Below, piece after piece: positions 21,386-31,777 of a DNA stretch of 64,000 bases. Position 1 is the stretch's first letter, and each line of letters starts with the position of its first letter. The DNA comes from Aromatoleum diolicum (GTDB lineage Bacteria; Pseudomonadota; Gammaproteobacteria; Burkholderiales; Rhodocyclaceae): contig NZ_WTVQ01000012.1 of assembly GCF_012910955.1 (NCBI RefSeq), positions 1 through 64,000 on the forward strand, read 5' to 3'. Below the pieces are notes generated by a model that saw only the letters and a program-made list of their open reading frames with translations, made no database searches and was not told where the DNA came from. A program made the translations under genes and the position numbers.

Positions 21386-23308
21386 ATGAGTATCTTCAAT
21401 GCCTACCAGGCTCGTTTCGAAGCGGCCCGCGAAGAGGAGATGTCGATCCAGGAATACCTCGAGCTGTGCAAATCCGACCGCTCGGCTTACGCCACCGCCG
21501 CAGAGCGTATGCTTATGGCGATCGGCGAACCGGGTTTGGTCGATACGCGCGTGGATCCACGCCTGTCGCGCATTTTCTCCAACAAGGTGCTCAAGCTCTA
21601 TCCGGCTTTCCGCGACTTTTACGGCATGGAAGAGGTCATCGAGCACATCGTCTCCTACTTCCGCCACGCAGCACAGGGACTGGAAGAGAAGAAGCAGATT
21701 CTCTACCTGCTCGGCCCGGTAGGCGGCGGCAAGTCCTCGCTGGCGGAGAAGCTCAAGTCGCTGATGCAGAATGTGCCGTTCTATGCGATCAAGGGCTCAC
21801 CGGTACATGAGTCGCCACTGGGGCTGTTTGACCTGACAGAGGACGGACGCCTTCTGGAGGATGATTTCGGCATTCCGCGCCGTTATCTCAACACCATCAT
21901 GAGTCCGTGGGCAGTGAAGCGCCTGCATGAATTCAACGGCGACATCACGCGCTTCCGCGTCGTCAAGCTGCGGCCATCGGTACTCAAGCAGATCGCGGTG
22001 GCCAAGACCGAACCGGGGGACGAGAACAACCAGGACATCTCCTCTCTGGTCGGCAAGATCGACATTCGCAAGCTCGAGCAGTATTCGCAGGACGACCCGG
22101 ACGCCTACAGTTACTCGGGTGGCCTGTGCCTGGCCAACCGCGGCTTGCTCGAATTTGTCGAGATGTTCAAGGCGCCGATCAAGGTGCTGCACCCCTTGCT
22201 GACCGCGACCCAGGAAGGTAACTACAAGGGTACCGAAGGCTTCGGTGCGATTCCGTTCGACGGCATCGTGATGGCCCACTCGAACGAGTCCGAGTGGGTG
22301 GCGTTCAAGAACAATCGCAACAACGAGGCTTTCCTGGACCGCATCTACACGGTCAAGGTTCCGTATTGCCTGCGGGTATCGGACGAGATCCACATTTACG
22401 AGAAACTGCTCTTCGAGAGCTCGCTGTCGGCCGCCCCGTGCGCACCGGACACGCTGCGCATGATGTCGCAGTTCGCGATTCTGTCGCGACTGAAGGAGCC
22501 CGAGAATTCCAGCATCTACTCCAAGATGCGGGTGTATGACGGTGAAAACCTCAAGGACACCGACCCGAAGGCGAAGAGTTTCCAGGAGTATCGCGACTAC
22601 GCCGGGGTTGACGAGGGGATGACCGGACTGTCGACGCGCTTCGCGTTCAAGGTGCTGTCGAAGGTGTTCAACTTCGACCACCGCGAGGTTGCGGCAAACC
22701 CGGTACACCTTATGTACGTACTCGAGCAGCAGATCGAGCAGGAGCAGTATCAGCCGGAAACCGAGGCCCGCTACCTGGGCTTCATCAAGGAGTTTCTGGC
22801 GCCCCGCTACGCCGAGTTCATCGGCAAGGAGATCCAGACGGCTTACCTCGAAAGCTATTCGGAATACGGGCAGAACATCTTCGACCGCTACGTGACCTAC
22901 GCCGACTTCTGGATCCAGGATCAGGAATTCCGTGACCCAAATACTGGCGAGATCCTTGACCGCTCTGCACTTAATGACGAACTGGAGAAGATCGAGAAGC
23001 CGGCCGGCATCAGCAATCCGAAGGACTTCCGCAACGAGGTCGTGAATTTCGTGCTGCGCGCACGGGCCAAACACGATGGCAAGAATCCGAGCTGGACGAG
23101 CTACGAGAAGCTGCGCGGCGTGATCGAGAAGAAGATGTTCTCGAATACCGAGGAACTGCTGCCGGTGATCAGCTTCAACGCCAAGGCAAGCGCCGACGAC
23201 CAGAAGAAACACCAGGACTTCGTCAACCGCATGATCGAGAAAGGTTACACGGAGAAGCAGGTGCGTCTGCTGTGCGAATGGTATTTGCGCGTTCGCAAAT
23301 CGTCGTGA
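21386..23308 (+). CDS. prkA: PrkA-type serine protein kinase (YeaG)
   Basis: 640 residues from the ATG at 21386, which has AGGAGA upstream. PrkA has an AAA-like N-terminal ATPase with Walker A GPVGGGKSS at 110-118 and a C-terminal kinase-like PrkA domain (SSLVGKIDIRKLEQYSQDDPDAY begins the mid region). In E. coli YeaG is a stress- and nitrogen-starvation-linked protein; Lon-type protease activity has also been reported for Bacillus PrkA. It heads the conserved trio prkA-yeaH-spoVR. Confidence 0.95.
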   Translation: MSIFNAYQARFEAAREEEMSIQEYLELCKSDRSAYATAAERMLMAIGEPGLVDTRVDPRLSRIFSNKVLKLYPAFRDFYGMEEVIEHIVSYFRHAAQGLEEKKQILYLLGPVGGGKSSLAEKLKSLMQNVPFYAIKGSPVHESPLGLFDLTEDGRLLEDDFGIPRRYLNTIMSPWAVKRLHEFNGDITRFRVVKLRPSVLKQIAVAKTEPGDENNQDISSLVGKIDIRKLEQYSQDDPDAYSYSGGLCLANRGLLEFVEMFKAPIKVLHPLLTATQEGNYKGTEGFGAIPFDGIVMAHSNESEWVAFKNNRNNEAFLDRIYTVKVPYCLRVSDEIHIYEKLLFESSLSAAPCAPDTLRMMSQFAILSRLKEPENSSIYSKMRVYDGENLKDTDPKAKSFQEYRDYAGVDEGMTGLSTRFAFKVLSKVFNFDHREVAANPVHLMYVLEQQIEQEQYQPETEARYLGFIKEFLAPRYAEFIGKEIQTAYLESYSEYGQNIFDRYVTYADFWIQDQEFRDPNTGEILDRSALNDELEKIEKPAGISNPKDFRNEVVNFVLRARAKHDGKNPSWTSYEKLRGVIEKKMFSNTEELLPVISFNAKASADDQKKHQDFVNRMIEKGYTEKQVRLLCEWYLRVRKSS

Positions 23309-23368
23309 AATAAGCGCCATCCAGCCTGTCGGCTCGGATGGCGCGGTGCAGCCTTGCCGGAGAGCGTA

Positions 23369-24637
23369 ATGACCCGCATCATCGATCGGCGGTTCGACAG
23401 CAAGAAGAAGAGTGCGGTGAACCGCCAGCGTTTCATGCGGCGTTTCAAGCAGCAGATCCGTCGGGCAGTGAACGACGCGATCCAAGATCGCTCGATTCGC
23501 GATCTCGACAACGGCGAGCAGATTTCGATTCCGTCCAAGGATCTGAGCGAACCGCAGTTCCAGCATGGGCGCGGCGGAATCTGGGAGCAGGTATTTTCCG
23601 GCAACGACCAGTTTTCCAGCGGCGACTTGATCAACCGCCCTCCATCCGGCGGGGGCGGAGGTCGAGGTCAGGGCAAGGCGGGCAACGACGGTGAAGGCGA
23701 GGACGATTTCGTCTTTCACCTCTCGCGCGAGGAATTTCTCGACATTTTCTTCGACGACCTTGCCCTGCCCAACCTGATCCGTACACAACTCGCACGCGTG
23801 ACGGATTACAAGACGCAACGCGCAGGCTTCACTGCGGACGGCTCTCCGGCCAACATCAATATAGTCCGTTCGATGCGCGGCGCACTTGGGCGTCGTCTGG
23901 CGCTTGGTTCACCGTTCTCGGCGCGCTTGCGGGAACTGCAGAAGGAACTCGATAAGGTCGTCGAGGCCGACGGCGAGGACTGTGACGAGTCTTTGCAGCT
24001 CAGAGAGGAAATCGCTCGCCTGCGCGCAAAGATCGAGGCAATTCCGTTCATCGACAGCTTCGACCTGCGCTACAACAACCGCATCAAGGTGCCGAAGCCG
24101 ACGACTCAGGCGGTGATGTTCTGCGTCATGGACGTGTCGGGCTCGATGGATGAAGAGAAGAAGGCGACCGCAAAGCGCTTCTTCATGCTGCTGTACCTGT
24201 TCCTCAACCGCACATACGAGCACATCGACGTGGTGTTCATCCGCCACCACACGGTAGCCAAGGAAGTCGACGAGGAGGAGTTCTTCCACTCGCGCGAATC
24301 AGGCGGCACGGTAGTGTCGAGCGCGCTGAAGCTGATGCACGAGATCATCGCCGAGCGTTACGCGCGCGGATCATGGAACGTGTATGGCGCGCAGGCCTCG
24401 GACGGTGACAATTGGGACAACGATTCGCCGATCTGTCGCGAGTTGCTGGGATCGCAAGTCCTGCCTTACTGCCAGTACTTCGCCTACATCGAAATCACAC
24501 CGGGCGAACCGCAAAATCTTTGGCGGGAGTACGAAAAGCTGTCGGGCGGGCACAAGAATTTCGCCATGCAGAGAATCGAGGAGCCGGCTGACATCTACCC
24601 GGTGTTTCGCGAACTGTTCAAGAAGACCCTCGTATGA
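23369..24637 (+). CDS. YeaH/YhbH family (DUF444) protein
   Basis: 422 residues from ATG 23369, with GGAGAG 4 bases upstream. The N-terminal half is basic with a Gly-rich linker (GGGGGRGQG). The C-terminal half has a von Willebrand factor A fold with a MIDAS-like motif (CVMDVSGSMDE). Function is unknown; it always accompanies PrkA and SpoVR. Its stop overlaps the next start as ATGA at 24634-24637, so translation is coupled. Confidence 0.93.
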   Translation: MTRIIDRRFDSKKKSAVNRQRFMRRFKQQIRRAVNDAIQDRSIRDLDNGEQISIPSKDLSEPQFQHGRGGIWEQVFSGNDQFSSGDLINRPPSGGGGGRGQGKAGNDGEGEDDFVFHLSREEFLDIFFDDLALPNLIRTQLARVTDYKTQRAGFTADGSPANINIVRSMRGALGRRLALGSPFSARLRELQKELDKVVEADGEDCDESLQLREEIARLRAKIEAIPFIDSFDLRYNNRIKVPKPTTQAVMFCVMDVSGSMDEEKKATAKRFFMLLYLFLNRTYEHIDVVFIRHHTVAKEVDEEEFFHSRESGGTVVSSALKLMHEIIAERYARGSWNVYGAQASDGDNWDNDSPICRELLGSQVLPYCQYFAYIEITPGEPQNLWREYEKLSGGHKNFAMQRIEEPADIYPVFRELFKKTLV

Positions 24638-26181
24638 AGCGCGCCACGGCAACGAAAACCAAGCAATCCAAACATCTGCCCGCCACCTCGGAGTGGAGCT
24701 TTGAGGCTATCGACGCCTATCACCGTGAGATCGCGCGAGTCGCCGCGGAATTTGGCCTGGATGTGTATCCACCGCAGATCGAGCTGATTACCGCCGAACA
24801 GATGATGGACGCCTACGCTTCGGTGGGAATGCCCGTCAATTATCACCACTGGTCCTTCGGCAAGCATTTTTTGTCCACGGAAAAGAGTTACCGACGTGGC
24901 CAGATGGGACTTGCATACGAAATCGTCATCAATTCGAACCCCTGCATTGCGTATCTGATGGAGGAAAACACGCTGACGATGCAGGCGCTGGTGATCGCGC
25001 ATGCGGCTTACGGGCACAACAGCTTCTTCAAGGGCAATTACCTGTTCCGCACGTGGACCAATGCGGACGCCATCGTCGATTACCTGATCTTTGCGCGGCA
25101 CTACATTGCAGAATGCGAGGAGCGTCACGGCGAAGAGGAGGTCGAGCTGCTGCTTGATTCCTGCCACGCACTGATGAATCTGGGAGTTGACCGCTACAAG
25201 CGGCCGCCCAAACTGTCGCTGGCGAAAGAGAAACTGCGCCAGAGCGAGCGCACGGAATATCTGCAGAGCCAGGTCAACGAATTGTGGCGCACGCTGCCCA
25301 TACACGACACCAAACCGGGCAAGGCGCCGGCGCAGCGTTTTCCACCCGAACCCGAGGAAAATCTGCTTTATTTCGTCGAGAAACATGCGCCACTGCTTGA
25401 ACCATGGCAACGCGAAATCGTGCGCATCGTGCGTAAGGTCGCGCAGTATTTCTTTCCGCAACGCCAGACTCAGGTGATGAACGAGGGCTGGGCATGCTTC
25501 TGGCATTACACCCTGCTCAATCATCTATACGACGAGGGCTTGCTTGCCGACAGTTTCATGCTGGAATTCCTGCAGTCCCACACGAACGTGGTGTACCAAC
25601 CTGCTTATAGCGACCGCTGGTACAACGGCGTCAACCCGTACGCGCTGGGTTTCGCGATGTGGCAGGACATCAAGCGCATCTGCGAGAACCCGACCGCCGA
25701 AGACCGTGCATGGTTCCCCGACATCGCCGGCAGCAACTGGCGCGAGACTTTCGATTTCGCGATGCGCAATTTCAAGGACGAGAGCTTCGTCGCGCAGTAT
25801 CTATCCCCCAAAGTGATACGCGATTTTCGCATGTTCGCGATTCTCGACGACGAGCACGAAGCGAAGCTGAAAGTTTCGGCGATTCACGACGATACCGGCT
25901 ATCGCCGCGTCCGCGAGATCATGTCGGACCAGTACAACCTGGGAAGCCGCGAACCCAATATCCAAGTATGGAACGTCGACCTGCGTGGCGACCGGTCGCT
26001 GACGTTACGCCATCAGCAATATCGGCAACGCCCCTTGGGCGGAAACGTAGACGAAGTCATGAAGCACATGGCTCGCCTGTGGGGATTTACCGTCCGCCTC
26101 GAAACCCAGCACGAGGACGGGAGCGTCGAGCTCGTCCAGGAAACGCGCCTCGAGAAACGCCGCGGCCAAGCGGAGAATTGA
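24634..26181 (+). CDS. SpoVR family protein (YcgB)
   Basis: 515 residues, third gene of the prkA trio. The SpoVR family was named from a Bacillus sporulation gene but is common in non-sporulating proteobacteria; its molecular function is unknown. Conserved segments: MPVNYHHWSFGKHF, AYEIVINSNPCIAYLMEEN, IAHAAYGHNSFFKGNY, MNEGWACFWHYT and YNLGSREPNIQV. The HHW and YGHN motifs suggest a metal site. A GC-rich hairpin follows the stop. Confidence 0.94.
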   Translation: MKRATATKTKQSKHLPATSEWSFEAIDAYHREIARVAAEFGLDVYPPQIELITAEQMMDAYASVGMPVNYHHWSFGKHFLSTEKSYRRGQMGLAYEIVINSNPCIAYLMEENTLTMQALVIAHAAYGHNSFFKGNYLFRTWTNADAIVDYLIFARHYIAECEERHGEEEVELLLDSCHALMNLGVDRYKRPPKLSLAKEKLRQSERTEYLQSQVNELWRTLPIHDTKPGKAPAQRFPPEPEENLLYFVEKHAPLLEPWQREIVRIVRKVAQYFFPQRQTQVMNEGWACFWHYTLLNHLYDEGLLADSFMLEFLQSHTNVVYQPAYSDRWYNGVNPYALGFAMWQDIKRICENPTAEDRAWFPDIAGSNWRETFDFAMRNFKDESFVAQYLSPKVIRDFRMFAILDDEHEAKLKVSAIHDDTGYRRVREIMSDQYNLGSREPNIQVWNVDLRGDRSLTLRHQQYRQRPLGGNVDEVMKHMARLWGFTVRLETQHEDGSVELVQETRLEKRRGQAEN

Positions 26182-26190
26182 AACGGCGGC

Positions 26191-26220
26191 CCCCGCCTCA
26201 GCGCACGCGTGAGCGCGGGG
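26191..26220 (+). terminator. Hairpin after spoVR
   Basis: CCCCGC-CTCA (26191-26200) pairs with TGAG-C-GCGGGG (26210-26220), one bulged base, around a 9-base loop. It starts 10 bp after the spoVR stop. No U-run follows, so it may be a weak terminator or an RNA-stabilising hairpin. Confidence 0.45.
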
Positions 26221-26308
26221 GTACCCATGGCAATGACAAATCGTTCAACGATCATCAAAAGCCCAGCACCTGCGCGTAAAATCCGGTGATTATGCGATCG
26301 TCGGAGTC

Positions 26309-27817
26309 ATGATGTTTCCACAAGCCCAGCCGATTTACCCGGTCTCGGGGATTCGCACTATCGAAGCGCGGGTTGGGGCCCAGGCGCAACCGACCCTGAT
26401 GGAGCGCGCAGGACGTGCCTCAGCCGAAGAAGCCGTCCGTCTGACGCAGGATCGCGCAGGACAGGTGCTGATTGCCTGCGGACCCGGCAACAACGGCGGA
26501 GATGGCTTTGTGATGGCGCGGCGACTGCTTCAGGCGGGCCGTCCCGTGACGGTTGCGTTCGCCGACGATCCCGCCAAGCTCCCGCCAGATGCCGCTGCAG
26601 CCCTGGCGGCATGGCGCGCCGCTGGTGGTGAAACAGTGTCCGATTTTCCCGCTGCCCCGGCCAATGGCTGGGCGCTGGTGGTCGACGCTCTGTTCGGCAT
26701 CGGCCTGCGCCGCCCGGTAAGTGGACGCTACGCGACCTGGATTGACGCGCTGAATGCACAACCGGCACCCCGCCTCGCAATCGATATCCCGAGCGGGCTG
26801 GATGCTGACACGGGTCGCGTGCTCGGCACGGTGTTTCACGCTACTGCGACACTGACCTTCCTTGCGCTCAAACCGGGTCTGCTGACACTCGACGGCCCCG
26901 ACATTGCCGGCGTGGTGCACCTTCATCGCCTCGACATTGACCCCGCCGCGTGGCTCGCGCCAATGGGAATGCAAATCCAGCCGGGACTCGTACGCCAGTT
27001 GATGAAATCGCGGCTGCAAAACACCCATAAGGGTTGTTACGGTGACGTCGGCATCGTTGGCGGTGCCCGCGGCATGACCGGGGCTGCACTACTCGCGGGA
27101 CGGGCTGCGCTGAAACTGGGCACTGGACGAGTGCTGATCGGGCTCGTTGACGATGCCGGACCCGCGGTCGACTTCAACCAGGCGGAACTCATGCTGCAGC
27201 GACCTGAGGACGTTCTGGAACAGGCCAATGTGCTCGCCCTCGGCCCGGGCCTCGGACGTAGCACGGCGGCAGCCGCGCTCGTGGAACAAGCCGCCCGCAG
27301 CAACAAGCCGATCATTCTCGATGCCGACGCGCTCAATCTTGTTGCGGCCTCCGAAGTGCTCAAGTCTCTGATTGCAGCACGCGAAGCACCGACACTCATG
27401 ACACCGCACCCGGGCGAAGCGGGCCGACTGCTCGGAACCGATACCGCCAACGTCCAAGCCGATCGCGTCGCAAGCACCCTGAAGATTGCAGGCTCTTACC
27501 AAGCACTCGTCGTGCTCAAGGGCAGTGGCAGCGTAGTGACATACCCGGACGGCCGCTGGCTGATCAACAGCACCGGACACCCGGGCATGGCGAGTGCCGG
27601 CATGGGTGACGTACTCACCGGCCTTATCGCTAGCCTCGTTGCACAGGGGTGGCCAGCGGAATCGGCCTTGCTCGCTGCGGTACATCTGCACGGTGCCGCG
27701 GCCGACCGTCTCGCGCGCGAAGGGATTGGCCCCATAGGGCTAACTGCCAGCGAAGTTGCTGAAGCCTCGCGAGGGGTATTCAACGGTTGGATCGTGCAAG
27801 CGGGCAAAGGGCGGTGA
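26309..27817 (+). CDS. nnr: Bifunctional NAD(P)HX epimerase / dehydratase
   Basis: 502 residues. It repairs damaged hydrated NAD(P)H: the N-terminal YjeF_N domain epimerises the R and S forms (GPGNNGGDGFVMARRLL, VDALFGIGLRRPVSG, IDIPSGLDADTG), and the C-terminal kinase-fold domain dehydrates them with ADP (MTPHPGEAGRLLG, NSTGHPGMASAGMGDVLTG). Two adjacent ATG codons can start it. A TAAAAT box at about 26276 may serve as the -10. Confidence 0.95.
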   Translation: MMFPQAQPIYPVSGIRTIEARVGAQAQPTLMERAGRASAEEAVRLTQDRAGQVLIACGPGNNGGDGFVMARRLLQAGRPVTVAFADDPAKLPPDAAAALAAWRAAGGETVSDFPAAPANGWALVVDALFGIGLRRPVSGRYATWIDALNAQPAPRLAIDIPSGLDADTGRVLGTVFHATATLTFLALKPGLLTLDGPDIAGVVHLHRLDIDPAAWLAPMGMQIQPGLVRQLMKSRLQNTHKGCYGDVGIVGGARGMTGAALLAGRAALKLGTGRVLIGLVDDAGPAVDFNQAELMLQRPEDVLEQANVLALGPGLGRSTAAAALVEQAARSNKPIILDADALNLVAASEVLKSLIAAREAPTLMTPHPGEAGRLLGTDTANVQADRVASTLKIAGSYQALVVLKGSGSVVTYPDGRWLINSTGHPGMASAGMGDVLTGLIASLVAQGWPAESALLAAVHLHGAAADRLAREGIGPIGLTASEVAEASRGVFNGWIVQAGKGR

Positions 27818-27929
27818 AATTCCATCCGCATGCTAAATGGCAGCGTACTTGGCGCCCGATGTCATGTTCCTGTCGAACCGGAAACTCCGAGGCTGTTAGA
27901 ATCCGCACATCTCCAGTTGTAACAAACTC

Positions 27930-29180
27930 ATGCCGCAAATCAGCGTCGATCGCCTCAGGCCCGGGATATTCGTCTCGCTCTCATCCCTCGGATGGATCGG
28001 GCACCCGTTCCTGCTGAACCGCTTTTGTCTTTCCAGCATGCAGCAGATTCAGGCGCTGCGCGAGATGGGCATTACGCAGGTTGAATGGGATCCGGCGCGC
28101 AGCACCGCAGAACCTCTGCCCGAAAGGACTCCAGGCGCCAGCACCCCGCAGGACGAAGATTTCGGCGCTGCCGCACTCGCGGGCATGCAGGACGAAAAAC
28201 GCGTGCGACTGGAGCGTGTAAGACAGCAGCGCGACGGTCTGGCGCGACGCGAGCGCCTCTTCGAACAGCAAGCGGTTGCTGCGGGGGATATTTTCCGTTC
28301 ACTGCTGGCGCGACCGCAGGATGCACAACGCCAGGCATCAGCGTTGGTAGGCGGGCTGGTGGAAAATCTGCTCGGCAGCGACAGCATGGTGATTCACCTG
28401 GTGAATCAGAAAAGTCGCGAGGGCGGCCTGGCATTTCACGCCCTCAACGTGATGGCCCTGTCGCTGATGCTGGGCAAATCCCTGGGACTCTCGGAAGAGG
28501 AAATGCGCCACTTGGGCCTCGGCGCCCTGCTCCACGACGTCGGCAAGCAGGACATCCCACCGCGCATCCTGCGCAGCGCCAAACGCACGGCACCAGAGGA
28601 GGAGTTCTATCGCGCTCACGTCGGCTACGGCATCAAGGCCATCAGCGGCATGCGCGAGCTCCCCGTTCCGGTGCGCAACGTCATCGCCTGCCACCACGAA
28701 TACTTTGACGGCAGCGGTTTTCCCAATCGGCTGAGCGGTGAGAAGATCCCGCGACTGGCACGCATCGCGGCAATTGCCAACCGATACGACAATCTGTGCA
28801 ATCCGTTCGACTTGCGTGAAGCGAAGGCTCCGGCCGAGGCACTGCGACACATTTTCCGCACGGAGAGCGCGCGCTATGACAATCAAATGATCCAGCTATT
28901 CATCAAGACGCTTGGGGTTTATCCACCGGGCACCTTCGTTGCGCTCTCGAACGGCGGAGTGGGCATGGTCGTGGAAACCAACCCGACCGACCTGCTACAT
29001 CCGCTGGTCATGCTCCACGACCCGGACATCCCGCGCTCGGAAGCCCTGCTGATCGATCTTCGCGACGCCGACCTGAAAGTCGAGGCGGCTTTGAGTCCCG
29101 CCAAGCTACCGGTCGAAACCGTCGAATACCTCGCCCCCCGCGGTCGACTGGACTATTTCGTCGAGGGCAGCGAGGGCTGA
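27930..29180 (+). CDS. HD-GYP domain protein, probable cyclic-di-GMP phosphodiesterase
   Basis: 416 residues. It begins with a DUF3391-like N-terminal region (ISVDRLRPGIFVSL), followed by a long charged helix (MQDEKRVRLERVRQQRDGLA) and the HD-GYP domain with HDVGK, HHEYFDGSGFP and IANRYDNLCNP. The active-site HD and the HHE..DGSGFP loop are intact, so hydrolysis of cyclic-di-GMP is likely. No transmembrane segment, so cytosolic. It stands alone, 112 bp after nnr and converging on the EamA gene. Confidence 0.92.
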   Translation: MPQISVDRLRPGIFVSLSSLGWIGHPFLLNRFCLSSMQQIQALREMGITQVEWDPARSTAEPLPERTPGASTPQDEDFGAAALAGMQDEKRVRLERVRQQRDGLARRERLFEQQAVAAGDIFRSLLARPQDAQRQASALVGGLVENLLGSDSMVIHLVNQKSREGGLAFHALNVMALSLMLGKSLGLSEEEMRHLGLGALLHDVGKQDIPPRILRSAKRTAPEEEFYRAHVGYGIKAISGMRELPVPVRNVIACHHEYFDGSGFPNRLSGEKIPRLARIAAIANRYDNLCNPFDLREAKAPAEALRHIFRTESARYDNQMIQLFIKTLGVYPPGTFVALSNGGVGMVVETNPTDLLHPLVMLHDPDIPRSEALLIDLRDADLKVEAALSPAKLPVETVEYLAPRGRLDYFVEGSEG

Positions 29181-29239
29181 TGTCGCGCAAGTGTCATACC
29201 ATGCACCGCGGCGCCGCGGACTGAAGACTCACACGCGCG

Positions 29240-30130
29240 TTACGTCTTTTCCGCCCGCGTCAGCGCCGGAAACCTGAACACACCGGTTGCAAGCCCGGTA
29301 CCGCAAAGAATCACCGCGCAACCTGCGAGCATGTTTCCGGTGACCTGCTCACTGAGAAAAACTGCCCCCCACAGCATGCCGAATACCGGAATCAGGAACG
29401 TCACGGCGATCGCTCGCGCCGGTCCGATATGGGCAATCAGGCGGAAATACATCACGTAAGCGACACTGGTACACCCGACCGCGAGCAAGACGACTGCCAG
29501 CCACGCGTCAGCACCCGGATTCACATCCGGCCACAGCCACACCGCGAACGGCGCAAGCAGCACCGCAGCGTAGAACTGGCTACCAGCGGCAATTGCCATC
29601 GGGTCAACGCCAGTCAAATAGCGTTTTGTGAAATTCGCCGCGACACCGTAATTAAGCGTAGCAGCCAGGCAGGCGGCTACGGCCCAGCCGGAACCCCCTG
29701 CACGGAACGATGCCTTCCCCCAGACGAGGATAATAACCCCCAGCACGCCCACCAGCAGACCGACCAGCGTCCCCGGCGATAAGCGGTGCTTCAGCCATAC
29801 CCAACCCACCCATGCCGCAAACAACGGTGCAGTGGCATTGACAATCGACGCGAAACCCGCGGTCACCGACAGTGCAGCCCACGCGTAGAGCACGAATGGC
29901 AAGGCGGAGTTGGTAATACCGACGAACACCAGCGCCGCAGCGTGCTGACGCAGCTGGCCGAGTTTGCCACGCCATGCGAGCAACGGTAGCAAGACCGCCG
30001 CAGCGAGTCCCACGCGCAATTCGATCAGCGGTACGGGTCCGAACAGTGGCGCAGCAATACGCATGAACAGAAAGGATCCGCCCCACAATGCGGCGAGGAG
30101 CAGCAACTCCAGAAAATCACGCGGTCTCAC
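29240..30130 (-). CDS. EamA/DMT superfamily transporter
   Basis: 296 residues if started at the GTG at 30130 ([24 protein letters not shown]), which fits the family length; a TTG 27 bp upstream is also possible. It has about ten hydrophobic segments in two EamA halves ([64 protein letters not shown]). Such proteins usually export amino acids or other metabolites; the substrate cannot be told here. It converges with the HD-GYP gene, with a 14-bp palindrome CCGCGGCGCCGCGG at 29206-29219 between them. Confidence 0.88.
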   Translation of the reverse strand: MRPRDFLELLLLAALWGGSFLFMRIAAPLFGPVPLIELRVGLAAAVLLPLLAWRGKLGQLRQHAAALVFVGITNSALPFVLYAWAALSVTAGFASIVNATAPLFAAWVGWVWLKHRLSPGTLVGLLVGVLGVIILVWGKASFRAGGSGWAVAACLAATLNYGVAANFTKRYLTGVDPMAIAAGSQFYAAVLLAPFAVWLWPDVNPGADAWLAVVLLAVGCTSVAYVMYFRLIAHIGPARAIAVTFLIPVFGMLWGAVFLSEQVTGNMLAGCAVILCGTGLATGVFRFPALTRAEKT

Positions 30131-30244
30131 ATATATGTCCAAAAAAATGAATACCAACCCGCCAGAGCCCGGACACCCTGCGAGAGTGCACCGGCGGATG
30201 ACGGAACCGCTAAAATCACGGTTTCATCATACCGACACGCCGCC

Positions 30245-31093
30245 ATGAACCTGTCACAGCAACTCCGCATCGAGATCCAGCGCAATGTTGCCGCGTCGCT
30301 TGCCGAGGACGTCGGCACCGGCGACCTGACGGCAAGGCTGATTCCGGTCGAAACCGATGCGCGCGGCCGCGTCATCACTCGCGAAGATGCCATCGTATGC
30401 GGCACCGCCTGGTTCGACGCTGCCTTCGCCGCGTTGAGTCCTGCCGCAGCCGTTATCTGGCATGTGCGCGACGGCAAACGTGTTGAGGCCGGTCAGGTGC
30501 TGTGCGACGTTGTCGCCGGTGCACGCGTGCTGCTCACCGCCGAGCGGACCGCGCTGAATTTCCTGCAACTGCTGTCCGGCACCGCCACGATCACGCGACG
30601 TTTCGTCGACGCCGTCGCCGGCACCGGAGCAAAGATCGTCGACACCCGCAAGACCCTGCCGGGCCTGCGTCTGGCGCAAAAATACGCGGTTGCCGTCGGC
30701 GGCGGCACCAACCACCGCATCGGCCTCTATGACGGCATCCTCATCAAGGAAAACCACATCATCGCCGCCGGCAGCATCGCGAAAGTGATGGAGCAGGCCA
30801 AGCAGATCGCCCCGTCGAACGTCTTCATTGAAGTCGAGGTCGAGACGCTACAACAACTCGAAGAAGCGCTCGCAGCCGGAGCGAAGATGATCCTGCTCGA
30901 CAACATGAGTCTCGAGACCATGTACGAGGCGGTGAAAATTACCGCCGGCCGGGCCGAACTTGAAGCCTCAGGCGGAGTGAACCTGGAAAAAGTCCGCGCC
31001 ATCGCGGAAACCGGCGTCAACCGTATCTCCATCGGCGGCCTCACCAAGGACGTGCGGGCACTGGATCTGTCGCTGCGACACATCGAGGAATAG
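30245..31093 (+). CDS. nadC: Quinolinate phosphoribosyltransferase (carboxylating)
   Basis: 282 residues. NadC turns quinolinate and PRPP into nicotinate mononucleotide in de novo NAD synthesis. Signature motifs: [83 protein letters not shown] and [12 protein letters not shown]. Complete and of normal length. A TAAAAT box at 30211-30216 is a likely -10. The next gene converges on it. Confidence 0.97.
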   Translation: MNLSQQLRIEIQRNVAASLAEDVGTGDLTARLIPVETDARGRVITREDAIVCGTAWFDAAFAALSPAAAVIWHVRDGKRVEAGQVLCDVVAGARVLLTAERTALNFLQLLSGTATITRRFVDAVAGTGAKIVDTRKTLPGLRLAQKYAVAVGGGTNHRIGLYDGILIKENHIIAAGSIAKVMEQAKQIAPSNVFIEVEVETLQQLEEALAAGAKMILLDNMSLETMYEAVKITAGRAELEASGGVNLEKVRAIAETGVNRISIGGLTKDVRALDLSLRHIEE

Positions 31094-31144
31094 GCAGGCA
31101 TACCGCGGGCATCGCATCGGATCGGTGATGCCCGCGCGCCTGCC
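31093..31144. terminator. Bidirectional hairpin between nadC and the methyltransferase
   Basis: Nested arms: GGCAGGC/GCCTGCC (31093-31099, 31138-31144) outside and CGCGGGCATC/GATGCCCGCG (31104-31113, 31127-31136) inside. Very stable and placed between converging stops, but with no U-run. Confidence 0.6.
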
Positions 31145-31154
31145 TCCTGGCGCT

Positions 31155-31772
31155 TCAGGCCGGCTTGCGTGCAACCAGGCCGATCAGGGCGGACTGCCCC
31201 TTGTGCCCCGCGCCTTCGTCAAGGACGTTTTCGTATTCGTGCAACTCGACGATCTCCAGATCGTCGAAAGCCTCGCGCAGGAGCTCCGGTGTATAAAGGT
31301 TCTCCACTGCTGACGGGCCGCCAGTGCGAAAGTCAAGCTGCTTCGGCGTGTAGCCCTGCAACAGCAAATAGCCGCCCGGCGTGAGCGCGCGCTTCATTCC
31401 CGAAAATATCGCCTTCCGTTCGGCCGGACTGGCGAACTGGATGAAGACGCCGACGACGAAGTCGAATGCCGCTGCCGGATAGTCCCAGCCCACGGCATCG
31501 GCAAGTACGAAATCAACTTCGACATGCCGCCCGGCAGCGAGCTTGCGCGCCTTCTCCAACGCAACCGGCGAAATTTCCGTCGCGGTCACACGCAGTCCCT
31601 GCTCCGCAAGCCATACCGAGTTGCGCCCCTCGCCATCGGCGACCGACAGCGCGCTCGCGCCGGCTGACAACAGGGCGGCATGACTTGCAAGAAAACCGTT
31701 CGGCTGCGTACCGAAAACGTAGTTTTCGCCTGCATCCCGATAGCGCGCCGACCAGAAGGCCTCGTGCTCCAT
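31155..31772 (-). CDS. Class I SAM-dependent methyltransferase (TehB/tellurite-like)
   Basis: 205 residues. A compact Rossmann methyltransferase with LSVADGEGRNSVWLAEQG (the SAM loop), TEISPVALEKARKLA, FVLADAVGWDYPAAAFDFVV, and ALTPGGYLLLQGYTP. The overall pattern (FWSARYRDAGENYVFGTQPN at the start) fits small TehB-type or thiol-methyltransferase-like enzymes of unknown substrate. It begins 5 bp after the thrC stop and is co-transcribed with it. Confidence 0.85.
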   Translation of the reverse strand: MEHEAFWSARYRDAGENYVFGTQPNGFLASHAALLSAGASALSVADGEGRNSVWLAEQGLRVTATEISPVALEKARKLAAGRHVEVDFVLADAVGWDYPAAAFDFVVGVFIQFASPAERKAIFSGMKRALTPGGYLLLQGYTPKQLDFRTGGPSAVENLYTPELLREAFDDLEIVELHEYENVLDEGAGHKGQSALIGLVARKPA

Positions 31773-31777
31773 GAGTC

